Assembly (NCBI RefSeq): GCF_014905175.1
Contig: NC_057790.1
Coordinates: 16,704,469-16,768,468 of the forward strand
DNA length: 64,000 nucleotides
Origin: Aphidius gifuensis
Taxonomy: Eukaryota > Arthropoda > Insecta > Hymenoptera > Braconidae
Direction: 5' to 3'
Part shown: piece by piece, positions 1 to 11,600 of the stretch
How the letters are laid out: the number at the start of each line of letters is the position of its first letter
How positions within the stretch are numbered: position 1 is the first letter of the stretch
Notes under the pieces: model-generated
What the model was told of the DNA's origin: nothing
Databases searched by the model: none
The model's input: only the letters and a program-made list of their open reading frames with translations
Made by a program: the position numbers and the translations under genes

Positions 1-1783
1 AATTTTGAACAATCAGAAATTTTAAATTCAACAACCATGGAAGAATATGAACATATTGTTATTGAATTGTTGGATATGTCAACAAATGCAGAAATTTTTT
101 TAACAGTTTATCCACATGCTGCTGAATTTTTTAGCAATCATATTTTTCTTACAAGAATTGTATCACTTTATGATAACATGATTTCAGAATTATACAAAAA
201 ACTTCATGATATTGGATATAACGAAGAAAATCTCATCAAGTACACTGAGCTCAAGCATTATTTAGATGTTACAAGAATTGAATTATTAAAAATATTTAGA
301 GTTGCATCTTATAAAGATATTGCCTGGATACTAGAACAACCGTAAGTAAACAATATTTATTTTCATTATCATAAAGCTTACTTGATTCTTTTTTCTTTCT
401 ACTAGAGATCCAAAAAAAGTTGATGATGCTACAGATCGAATTGGACAATTTTTGGATTACTTAATAACAGGTTTATCTGAGAAAAATTTTACCAGAGATT
501 ATCAGCAATTTTATTCAATTCTTGATGATCTTGATTTAGTTGGTCAAATAACTGATCAAATTGATCCTGTCAAAAAAGAACTTCTTATCAATTTAGTGAC
601 AATGGCAGACAATGAAAAACTAATGAATATTCCAGACCAAGTAAGATCTGCTTTCAAAGAAAATACATTATTCAACAACTTTTTTTATCAGTTATTATAT
701 ATGATATTAATAATTTTATTTACATTAAGATTCCTGAGGATGTTGGAACATGCTCAAACGGCTATGAAGGTTTTAGTTCATTCCCAGAGGCATCAAGTGG
801 TACCACAACAAATGGAAAAACTGAAGAGGAGTTGGTGGAATTAATTTCATCTGTTAAGCAAATACTTGATAATTTAGGCGAAGGTTTTATTGAGGTAATA
901 AATTTAAATAGATACTGTTTAATGCTTTTATTAATACTTGATTAATTCTACAGAGATGCCTCAAGTATTACAATTACGATCAGGATGCAATGATAAATGC
1001 ATATTGTGAAGATGCTTTACCTGCAGAATTACGTGAACTTGATAAAACACTTCCTTATATACCAGCAGATCCAATGGAAAAATCAGCAGCAGTTGATCAG
1101 ACACTTGGGTTTGAACGTTTGAATGTATTTGATGTGATAAGAATTGATAAATTGTAAATCAAAAAAAGGATACATATAAAAATTTAAATGAATTGATGAA
1201 TGATAAATCATTTAAAAAAGGCTTGGATGAAGTTTATCAAAAATATGGTCTTATTGATGATGATTATGATGATGAGTATGATGATACATATGATAGTCAA
1301 AATAATGGAGTTCGCGTTCTTGATGATGCTGAAGAAATGGACAGACCATTTACAACACCTAGAGTACTTAATTATATTATTTAAAACATTTATTTTTTTA
1401 AATATATCATTGACAATCGATATATAAATATTATTTCATATTTATTTCAGGTACTTAGAGTAAATGATGATAGAAATCAGCCTGAAGAAGAAGAAGAAGA
1501 GGAAGAAAATTCTAGTGGTCTTGGAGATCAAAGGAGAGGATTAAATTTCTGTCAAGATCCAGCAGCATTACGTGCCAAGGCTGAAGAACGTCGTCAACTT
1601 AAACAACATGCTTCTCGTAATGTTGTTGGCCATATAAAAATCAAAAAAACAAAAACAAATAAAGAAGAAAACGACGAAATTTTAAACATAATTTATAAAA
1701 TTGTTTGTAAAATAAATAATTTATTGTTTATTAATTATATTATAATATTGTTTTTGAATTTTTGCATTATAATCTTCATCTGA
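1..1783 (+). CDS. ASCC2: ASCC2 (activating signal cointegrator 1 complex subunit 2), 3' part, frame broken once
   Basis: ASCC2 is the ubiquitin-binding (CUE domain) subunit of the ASC-1 complex, which acts in ribosome quality control and alkylation repair. The gene is open at the left edge, so the N terminus lies outside the window. Exons by splice site and frame: 1-341, 406-640, 730-894, 954-about 1154, then a frame change, to 1363, and 1451-1783. The CUE-like region is at 954-1110 (RCLKYYNYD start). Downstream blocks match known ASCC2 proteins: EYDDTYD (about 1275), RPFT-P-VL across the last intron, and the C-terminal QDPAALRAKAEERR. After exon 4 reads VFDVIRIDKL there is an in-frame TAA at 1155-1157, while the conserved tail continues in another frame. 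This is one missing base or an assembly error; no usable intron fits. The acidic tail (E8) is usual for the family. The stop at 1781-1783 lies inside the opposite BIN3 CDS. Confidence 0.85.
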
Positions 1784-2700
1784 AATTGCAAAACTTGCTG
1801 GTGATGAAGAATTATCAAATGCAGGCATAAGCTGAGTAAATAATTTTGTTGTGTTTCCATAGTAATCTAACTGAATCATAATCAATGCATGAACACTTGG
1901 TTTAACATACTCAAGTCGTTTTTCTAAAAACCAAGGAAAATCAGACAATAGTTTTAAATGAACAGCCTTAAGTTCTTTTGCTGCAATATCTTCTGCTCGT
2001 TTTTCTCTCTCTAATTTTGCAACGTGATTTGCAGTTTTATCTTTTTTTTCTTGAAGTTTTTTTAAACGATTGTATGATGTTTTCCAAACAGTAAGAAGTT
2101 CTTCTCGTTTTACCAGAGCTTCTGCCACCAATGAAAACTTGTCACGAAGTTTTTTCAATGGTTCTAAAAATGTTTTTTGAGTTAGATTAACCATTTCTTG
2201 CACAGCTTTGCCAACTTGATTCGTTACAGAATGATAATCTTCGACAATTTGACGAAAATTGTCACTCAAATAAACAAGTCCAGATGTACTTAGATTGGTA
2301 GTAAGTTTTTGATCAGCCTTGTCAAGATTGCATATTGCCTCCAGATATAGTTTCGTTTGTTTCATCAATTTTAATGTTGAAGATTCCACACTGTAATTGA
2401 TTTTACATGAATGTAGACATAATGGTAAATAACAAAAAGCTAGATGATATTATTTAGTTTTACTTTAAACTGTATTTCTTACTGTATTAATTGTTGAACG
2501 GCCACATCTAAATCTCTATCTTCAGCAGGTGTTAAAAGAGGATGAGCTGAAGTTGGTCGTTGTGTCAAAAAACATTTTTTCCTCGGATTCCTTTAAAATT
2601 CAAAGATTAATTTAATTTAAAAAATAAAATAATAGAAGTGAATTGAGAAAAGAATTTCTAAAGAAATAATCACACCATAATATAGAACTTACCACGTCAT
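1721..2700 (-). CDS. BIN3: BIN3-like BAR domain protein
   Basis: Bridging integrator 3 is a BAR-domain protein that binds curved membranes and links to actin and cytokinesis. Exons on the minus strand: 2700-2693 (only ATGACGTG), 2590-2483 and 2390-1721, joining to 261 aa, close to the usual ~253 aa. The tiny first exon (Met-Thr plus two bases) followed by W-N-P-R-K-K mirrors the MSW-start of the family and supports this start. The rest is one long helical BAR region: PLKKL about residue 130, a Lys/Glu-rich helix pair, then FPWFLEKRLEYVKPSVHALI, matching the P-RFYGSRLDYFQPSFESLI block of BIN3. No SH3 domain is present, as expected for BIN3. It is convergent with ASCC2 and the two CDSs overlap by about 63 bp at their 3' ends. 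Confidence 0.85.
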
Positions 2701-2889
2701 TTTTTAATGTTGTTTATTTATTGTTGTGGAACGATCATGTCTTAGAATTTCTTTGAGCTCACAGTGGTCAGTGGAATCCATACAGGCAGGGTTGTAAATG
2801 CAGAATATGCTAGTATTATACTTGAATTTGATACATGTATTAAACAGAATCAAATTCTCACACAGAGAAAAATACTTTTTAAATTGTTT
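2701..2889. other. BIN3 5' flank
   Basis: AT-rich sequence upstream of the BIN3 start, presumably its promoter and 5' UTR. No coding signal seen. Confidence 0.4.
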
Positions 2890-3885
2890 TAAATCACCAA
2901 ATACTTCTTTGTTTATCCTATGATCCTAATATAAATCTCTAATTTTTTCAAAAACTGCCAGAAGAAAATTTAAAATTATTAGGGGATTATAAATTAAAGG
3001 AAGTAAGCTATTCAAAACAACAAATACCTCTTTTCTCATTCTATTATCCTAATACAAGAATCCAATTTTTTCAACAACTGCCGGACGAAAATTTAAAATT
3101 ATTAGGAAATTATAAGTTGGAGGAAGTAAGGTTTATAAAACACGTAATACTTCTTTGCTTATCCTATGATCCTAATACAAATCTTTGATTTTTTTTTTTT
3201 TTAAATCTGTCCGTCAAATTTTCAAAGTTATTGGGGAAACATAATCAGTAAAGAAAGTAAGGTTTATAAAACATTGAATACCTCTTTGCTTATTCTATGT
3301 TCCTAATACAAATCTTCAATTTTTTTTCAAAAATAGACGGAGAATTTTCGAAATTATTAAGGAAATAGAAGAAAAGAAATAAACTTTATAAAACACCAAA
3401 TACCTCTTTGCTTATTATATGATCCTAGTACAAGGCTTTGATTTTTTTCAAAATCTGTCCGTCGAATTTTCAAAATTATTGGGGAAACATAAAGTAAAGG
3501 AAGTAAGCTTTATAAAACACCAAATACCTCTTTGCTTATCCTATGATCCTAATACAAATCTTTGATTTCTTCAAAATATATCCGTCGAATTTTTAAAATT
3601 ATTAGAAAAACATAAACGAAAGGAAGTAAGCTTTATAAAACACCAAATACCTCTTTGCTTATCCTATGATCCTAATACAAATCTTTGATTTTTTCAAAAT
3701 CTACCCGTCGAATTTTCAAAATTATTGGGGAAACATAAAGTAAAGGAAGTAAGCTTTATAAAACATTGAATACCTCTTTGCTAGTTCTATGTTCCTAATA
3801 CAAAACTTCAATTTTCTTTTGAAAAATAAACGGAGAACTATTGAAATTATTAGAGGATTATCAAGTATAGGAAGTAAGCTTATAT
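2890..3885 (+). repeat. Tandem ~120-bp satellite, about 8 copies
   Basis: Direct reading shows a block repeated at about 2898, 3021, 3144, 3274, 3396, 3521, 3642 and 3768. Each unit starts with CAAATACCTCTTTGCT (or close) and runs through TATGATCCTAATACAAATC, a T-run with CAAAA, CCGTCGAATTTTC and AAATTATT, ending in GGAAGTAAGCTTTATAAAACA. Units differ by point changes and small indels, so homogenisation is incomplete. The same unit occurs at 27.8-28.3 kb and 31.6-31.8 kb in this orientation, and at 43.6-43.9 kb inverted. It has no coding potential. It may be a dispersed satellite or the internal repeat of a non-autonomous element. Confidence 0.9.
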
Positions 3886-4284
3886 ATTTTTATATATTTT
3901 TTTATCTATCTAATTTTATAATAAAAAAAAGACAAAAAATAAAAACAGTCAATCCAGTGAAACTAATTAATGTTGATAATGTTAGTCATCAAAAATGATT
4001 CAATGTCGGAAGTACCTCGATTAAAAAAAAATAAACAAGCAGTGAAAATAAAATAGTTGAATAAAAAACATCGTTTTATGTGAGGGTGTATTTATTGCTT
4101 TTTATAAATACACGTCCGTGAAAATAAAAGAAGAAATAAAAAAAAAAGAAATTTAGTTATTTAGAAGTTTACTCATGTCACAAAAATAAGTCAACCAAGT
4201 AAAAATTGTATTCAAAAAATTAAATCAAATGAATATCTCTATATCTCTAAAAAATAATCAATAAATATTTAATAATAAATAATA
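3886..4284. other. AT-rich spacer, no gene seen
   Basis: Between the satellite array and the PDGF/VEGF-like gene, with A-runs and no conserved reading frame. It presumably includes the 5' UTR and promoter of the downstream gene. Confidence 0.4.
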
Positions 4285-4791
4285 ATGTTAATAAATAGAT
4301 GGACTATTTGTGTATTTTTTTTCTTATATTTTGGAAATTCAACGAATAATTCAATAAAGTGCCAAGGATTATCAAGTGAAAATATAACAAACTTTACAAA
4401 TTCAATAAAAATTAAAAATAATAGTAAAAATTTCTTGTGTCATGATCCACAATCACGTGCTTATCATATTTCTGATTTAATTGCTGAACAAATAAATCTT
4501 ACAAAAAATTATCAATCATCTTCATCATGGACATTTAGTCCAGCATATTTAGTTATAAATCGTTGTGATGGATATTCAGGTTGTTGTGAAGCTCATCAGG
4601 CTTGTATGCCAAAAACAAAAGAATTCGAAAATATAACAATTGCATATCAATCATTGGATATCAATAGCAGTGAAAAATTAAAAAAATTTCAAATTGAAAA
4701 ACATATTATTTGTTTTTGCAACTTGGCAAATCCAGTTGAAAGAAAATTATTAAACACACGTGTACCAGAAGTTGTGATTATTGATGATTAA
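4285..4791 (+). CDS. Secreted PDGF/VEGF-like cystine-knot protein
   Basis: A single-exon ORF of 168 aa. Residues 1-19 form a hydrophobic signal peptide, followed by a low-complexity, N-glycosylation-rich linker (NIT, NFT, NNS, NLT). The PDGF/VEGF knot follows: C52, then PAYLVINRC (C94), G-CC (C100, C101), QACMP (C107), a strand ending ITIAY, and the terminal C-x-C pair at 143/145 (IICFC). This order of cysteines and the RC-x5-CC spacing are those of insect PVF growth factors, which signal through the PVR receptor in haemocyte migration and epithelial closure. The protein is short and has no basic C-terminal tail. Start chosen because the signal peptide begins at once and the upstream sequence is A-run spacer. 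A paralogue of Pvf2/Pvf3 is likelier than the principal Pvf1. Confidence 0.7.
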   Translation: MLINRWTICVFFFLYFGNSTNNSIKCQGLSSENITNFTNSIKIKNNSKNFLCHDPQSRAYHISDLIAEQINLTKNYQSSSSWTFSPAYLVINRCDGYSGCCEAHQACMPKTKEFENITIAYQSLDINSSEKLKKFQIEKHIICFCNLANPVERKLLNTRVPEVVIIDD

Positions 4792-5639
4792 CTAAACGAA
4801 TCGAAAAAACAAATTATTTAAAATCAATTTTTTTTCGAAATTGTTTAATTACCGTAGACAATGATTAAAAATATTTTTAAAAAATTGAGCAATTTTATCA
4901 TTTAAATTAATTAATTTGTGTACCTTTGTAAAAATATTCCTGTTGATTTTAAAGTTGATTTGTTGGTTTAAATTTTAAGTATCAAGTATGGAGAAAATAG
5001 TAAAAAAATATGGGAGAGACGATATTGCTTACACGTGGCCTCACAAGATATTCATATCATTTGAATAAGCACATAAAATAATATTTGGCATTAAGCCCAT
5101 CGTCTGATAATATACCTTCTGGTATTTAATTTTAAAAATATGTATATTTTTTTATCTTTCTATTATGTCATATTGAAAAAAAAATAAAAACCATTTTTTT
5201 ATATACACTTGGTTTATTGGAAGTATTCAATAATCGCCAAACTTATAGTTAAAAAAAAAAGCGAGCTTATTTTTTTTATACAAAACTTATTCAATAATAA
5301 TAATACTAATATAATAATATTATATAGGAAAAAGAGAATATTTTTTATGTTTTCCATTTTATATTTAAAGCTAATGATGAAAATATTCAAAACTGAGACA
5401 AAAAAAAGTATTAAATAACTGGAATGATTTTATGGAAATTTATTTATATGAATATATAAAACGATAAATGCTCGATAAAAATAAAAATACATAATATTTT
5501 TTTTAAATTTCAATCATAATAATTTATAAAACAAACAAACAAAAGAAAAAAAAAAAACTATTTGAGATAATGATTGTTTATTTAATGAGTTTGGAAGATT
5601 ATTTTTTTTATTTTAATGATTAATTTATGATATAATTTT
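4792..5639. other. Intergenic AT-rich spacer
   Basis: It holds the 3' UTRs of the PVF-like gene (+) and Tpr (-). Short ORFs here are A/T-run artefacts. No other feature recognised. Confidence 0.5.
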
Positions 5640-8600
5640 CTAGTACCTAGGATAATTGTATTTGGAACGCATTCTTCGACCTCTTGTACTTCTACCACGT
5701 GTACCATCATTGACAACGTTAATACCACTAACACTACTACTACTAGTACCACCACCTCTTGTTGCATGTCCTCGTGATGGTGATTGAGCACCTATTGAAA
5801 AAAAAAAAAAAAATTAAATAAATATAAAGCCAAGAAAAAAATTAAATAAATGATATAATTAAATTTTAAATAAACTAACCACGTGGTGATTGATTATCCC
5901 AAACAATTGGAGTTGGACGAGATCCACGATGGCCTCTATATTGTGCTCTACTTGGTCGTCCTCTTGTTGCAGGACCTTTTGTCTCACCAGTAGCAGCTGC
6001 TGCAGCATTAGCAGCAGCTAATGCTCTTTGTCTTGTATTACTTGATGGTGAAGCTTCGGCTTCTCTATCTTCTTCACAATCATCTTCATCACCAACAGTC
6101 TCAACATTATCATCATCAACTGATCCACCAGTAACTGATACAGCTAATTCAGTTGTTTGTTCACTTTCAGAACTAACACCATCATTATTACTAGCTGTAC
6201 TTGATCCAGGTACTGCTTCTAATTGTTCAGATTCTTGATCAATTGATACACTTGGTACAGTACAACCTTCATTATTAATATCTGTTGATGAACCTGTTGC
6301 TGTTGTTGTTGTTGTCGTGGTTGTTGTCATTGTATTACTTGGTACTGGTGCTTCATGTTCTTCATTTTGTCCAACAGATGATGTTGATGGTGGTAAATCA
6401 GCAGCTGGTGATACTTGTAATGGTGTTGTTGGTACACTTCTACCAGTACCATCATCTAATTGTGTTAAATCCATTCTTGTATCATCCATACCTTCTTGAA
6501 CAACTTGTGCAACACCAGATCCAGATGAACCAAATATTGTTCTAACACTTGTACCAACTGGTGTTACTAAACTTGGTGTTGATGATGGTGCTGAATCACC
6601 AAATGTAAATCTACCTTGTGGTACTTGAGGTGAACTTACAGCTTCACCAAAACCATCACCACGTCTTGGTACAAATAGAGTTGGTGTACTTGGTACAATA
6701 CTATCATCACCACCATCCTCATAACCTTGTTGAGGTAATAAAAAGTGTTGTTGTTGCTGTTGTTGTTGCTGTCTTGGCATTGGTGCAATACCTCTTGATG
6801 ATCTTGCTGAAAATGCTGGTGGTTCACCAGTTGGTCCAGCACTACTTATTGCCTCAGATTGTTGTTGAGGTGGTTGATTAATTGGTATTTGTTGAGTTGC
6901 TTGTCTTGGTACCTCAACATTTCTTGAATCTTCTTCTTCCATTATAATTTCAACTTCATTATTATCACTTTCAACTTCAACCTCAGCACCATATGGTAAT
7001 TCTTCATCTTCATCTTCATCTTCTTCCTCTTCTTCTTCATCTTCCATTTCTTCATATTGATCATTATCAAATTCTTCTTCTTCTTGTGCTTGACTATGAC
7101 TACCACCACCTTCATCACAATCAACAACAACAATACAACCATCTTCAACTTCTTCATCTTGATCACGTTGACTTGATGTTGGTACTTGATATTCAACTTC
7201 TGATCCACTTGGTGTTGTTGATTCTTGTGTTCTTACACGTTTTGTTTTTGGACTTGGTAATTGTTCTGAATGCTCAGTACCTTCAACAACAGAACCAGAT
7301 GGTGTTGTTGCTTCAAGACTACGTGGTCTTTTGTGACCAGATGTTTGTGATGTACTAACTGATTGAGTCGAGGAGCTAGCAATAGTTTGCTGTTGATCAC
7401 TTGTTGTTTGTGTTGTTTGTTGTGGCTGCTGAGTTTGTTGTTGCTGTTGTTGTATTTGTTGTGGCTGTTGTTGTGGTGGTTGTTGTTGTTGAGTTGATTG
7501 CTGTTGTTGTTGTTGCTGCTGTTGTTCAACTCTTGGACTAACTAAAGCAACAGTTTGTGGTGCTTGTTGTGACTCTTGGTTTTGTGCTTGTTGTGCTTGA
7601 TTTGATTGTTGTTGATGAGCAGTTTGTGATAATTGACTTTGCCCTTGTGCTTGTTGAGAATTTTCAGTATTTTCCGGCTCTTCTCGTTGTGTTGACTCGG
7701 CAGATTCACTCAATTGTGGTTGAACAGCAAGCTGACGAAGATTTTGACCACCTTGAGAAACAGTTGAACTTGTACTTGGCTGATAATCAATATGACTACT
7801 TGTTGGTGAACTTGTTTCAGTAGTATGAACAGTTTGTTGTTGTTGCTGTTGCTGTTGTTGTTGTTGTTGTTGTTGTGGAACAACTGGAACTGGATTATTT
7901 GCTGCTGTTGTTGGTAATACAGCAGCTGTTCTTGATTGTACAACACTCATTGGTCTTATACTTGCCAATGGTGTTTCAGTTCTTGCTGACATTGGTTTAA
8001 TATTAGCAGTTGGTGGTTCAGTTGTTGCACTAACACCACTAACACCAACAGCTAATTGTCGTTGTAATTGATTAACACGTTGTATTAATGTTTCTTTTTC
8101 AGATGATACTTCAGATTTTTCATGCTCTAATCTTGATATTCTTCCTTCAAGTTGACTTTTAATTGCAGCAAGTCTTGCATCATGTTCACTTGGATCTGTT
8201 TCACTTGAATTTGCTTCAATTGTTGTTTTTAATGATAATAATTCTTTTTCACATTCATTTTTAGATTCAGTTAATTGCATTATTCTTGATTTTGCATTTT
8301 TTAATACAAGTTTTGCTCTTTCTTCTTTTTCAACAGATGCTTTATTTAATGCTTCAACTTCTTTTTTTGTTGCTTCAGCATCAGCTTGTAAATTTGATAT
8401 TTGTTTTGTTAATTCTTCAATTTTAACAGTTAAATCTTGATTTATTGTACGTAATTCTTGTCTTCCTTCTTCACGTAATTGTTCTTCTTTTTCTGGTGTT
8501 AATTGATTATCTTGTTGTTGATTTAATACTGATGCTGCAATTTCTTCAGCTTTTTGTTTATCAGTTTCCATTGTTTTAGCTAATTCTTCATATTGTGTTT

Positions 8601-11600
8601 TATATTTTTTAGCAATTTTTCTAATTTGTAATTCTTTATTTTTAGCATCAGCAACAGCAGCATCTTTTTCACTTATTTCTTTTTTCAATGCTGCAAGTTC
8701 TTTGGCTTTTGTTGTTGAATCAGCGATTGCTTCATTTAAGCTATTATTTAATTTTTTTAATTCTTCAGTTGTTTTTATATTTTGTTCATTTTGATTTTGT
8801 ATAAGTGTTTGTAATTGAATAATTTGTTCATCAAGTTTAATTTTTTCAGCTTTAAGATTATTAAATTGTTCAGTTTCTTTTGAATGAATTTCACGTTCTG
8901 ATGTTAATAATTTACTGAGATTTTCACGTTCAGTTTGTAAACGACGCCAATCTTCTGGGCTAGCTTTATTAGCTCTTTCAACAAGTGTATTTGCTCTTTG
9001 TCTCCATCTTGTTGCTTCACCCTTGAGACCACTATTTTCTTGTGTTAATGCTTCATTTTTACCAATTAAATCTCTTGTTTTTTCTCTCAATGGTACAACT
9101 TCATCTGATAATGTTGTAACTTGTATAACAAGTTCATTAACTTTAGCCAATAATGAATTTCTTTCTTCTCTTAATATTCTATTTGAATCAGCAATTGCAT
9201 TTAATGTCTCAACTTTTCTTAATAATTCTGAATGTTTTGATGTTGTTGCAACATCAATTTCACTTTTTTCACGATTACATGTTAATAATTCTTCACTTTC
9301 TTTTAATCTTTTTTCTGTAACTTCAGCTTGTGATTTAAGACGTAAATTTTCAGCACGTAATACATCAAGTTTTGTAACAGCAAGATCTTTTTCACGACGT
9401 AAATATTTCATAACACGTATTAACTGTTCAGCAGATTTTGAATCTTCTTCTAAACCAGTAAAACTACGATTCATTGATGTTTCAAGACTTGTATCCATTG
9501 TTTCTTGATGACCCAATGATGAACGATTACTTTGTATTATTGCTGTTCTATCACTTAATTCTTGTATTTGATTATGAAGAAGACTATTTTGTGCATCAAG
9601 ATCATCAATTCTTTTTTGCATATCTTCAAATTCTTTTTTAAGTTGTTGTTCACGTTGTTGATGATTTTTTTTTTCAATTTCTAATGCTTCAATTGCTGAA
9701 TCACGTGATTGTTTTAATGAATCAACTGTTTTTGTTATATTTTCAGTATCACATCTTAATTTAGCTAATACTTGTAAATCAGCTGAATGTAATACCATTT
9801 CTCTTGCATATTTTTCTTCAGTAAGTTTAGCTGTTTGTGATGCATTTTGTAAATCACTTTTAATTAATTCAAGTTCACCTTTAACTTCATCTAATTCTTC
9901 TAATTTTGCTTCAGCATTTGCTAATTTTTCACGTAATTCTGTATCAGTTACTTGACTACCACTTTGTGATTGTGTCAATTCATTTTGTAATATTGTTACT
10001 TTTTTATCAAGTACTGAACATTCATTTCTTGCTGTTTCTAATGCTGATTCAAGTTCTTTTTTTTGTTTTTCAAATTGTATTGATAATTCTTTTAATTGTG
10101 TTTCAGCACTATCAGCAATAACTGAATATTGTTCACTTTGTTGTCTAGCTGTTTTTAATTGTTCACTAAGTGATCGTATTTCTGAATTTGCTGATGTTAA
10201 TTGTAATTCTAATTCTTGTAATCTTTTAGCTAAATTTTCATCACCAGTTATTGGTTTTGATCTTGATTGTGCATTTGATTCACGTAATTTTGCTTCAAGT
10301 TCTTCAATTTTACGTTGATATTCAACAAGTATTGTTTTAGTTTCATCAAGATCAGTTTTTAAACGTTCTGATTGTGTTTGTTCTTCAGTAAAACGTTTTT
10401 GTACTGTTGTAAGTTTACTCTCAAGATGTGATGAAAGTTCACGGAAACGATCTTGTTCTTCTTGAAGTCTTCTTCTTAATGCAGCACATTCACGTGTTGC
10501 ATCATCAAGACGCATTTCAGCACGTAATTGTCCCTCAGCTTGTGCTCTTTCAAGACTAGCTTTTATTGATTCAACATCAGCTTTTAATAATGCTTGTGTA
10601 TGACGTTCACGATGAAGCATTTCACATTCTTTCATTAATCTACCTTCTGAATCTTTAAGCATATGACGTTCTTGACGTATATTTTCTAATTGTACTTCAG
10701 CTCTTGATAATTTTGATTGTGCAGCAAGTGTTTCATCTTTTAATAACATTATACTTTGTTCATGTTTACCAATTGTTGTACTATAATTTGCACAACGTTC
10801 TTCAAGTGCTTTTATTTGTGATTTATATGTTGATATATTTGCTTGTAATAAACTAAAACGTTCTTGTGATGAATCTAATTGTGCTTTAAGACGACAACAA
10901 CGTGTTGAATTTGTCTCAGCTTCTTTACGAAGTCTATCAACTTCATTACTAATCATTTTTTCATGTGATGCTTTTTCTTTTTTATATGTTGTATATTCAA
11001 CATTAATCATATTATATTTTGATTCACATTCTGCTAATTTTTTTTCCAATTCTTTAATACTATCTTGATTTTCTTGTGTTGTTATATTATTTTGTTGTTC
11101 TGTTTTATCATTTTTTGTTTCTGCTGTTATTGTATCATTATCATCATCACCTTGTTCCATTGATACATCTGATGAATTTTTAGTTGAATTTAATTGATCA
11201 TTTGTTGTTTGTGTTGCTAATGATTTTTGATACAAATTTTTATACATATCTCTTTGTCTCATTAAACCATCAAGCATTTTAGTTTGACGTTCTTGTGCAG
11301 CTTGCATGTCAGATAATTGTTGTACATATCTATCCATTTTTTCTTTAATTTCACTTGAATTAATTTCATCAGTTGTACGTTCAATTTCTTCTTGTCTTGT
11401 TGTTAATGATCTTGTTAATGCTAATAATTTTTGATTTTGTTGTTGAAGATCTTCAATATCACGGAATGTAACAAGTCTTTTTGATATTAATTGTGATGAT
11501 GCAAGATCATTTGACATTGATAAATCATTTGATTGTGGTACTTTTAATCCAGTTCTTGCTTCTTGTACTTCTTTTAATAAATAACATACTTGACGTGCAA

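Noticed and set aside
5582..5791. A 69-codon minus-strand ORF
   Set aside because: It overlaps the true last Tpr exon in another frame; the RG-rich reading joined to Tpr is the supported one.
6285..9508. Several long ORFs on the plus strand and other minus frames within Tpr
   Set aside because: They are antisense or shifted readings of the low-complexity Gln/Glu-rich Tpr coding sequence and have Leu/Val- or Asn/His-run composition.
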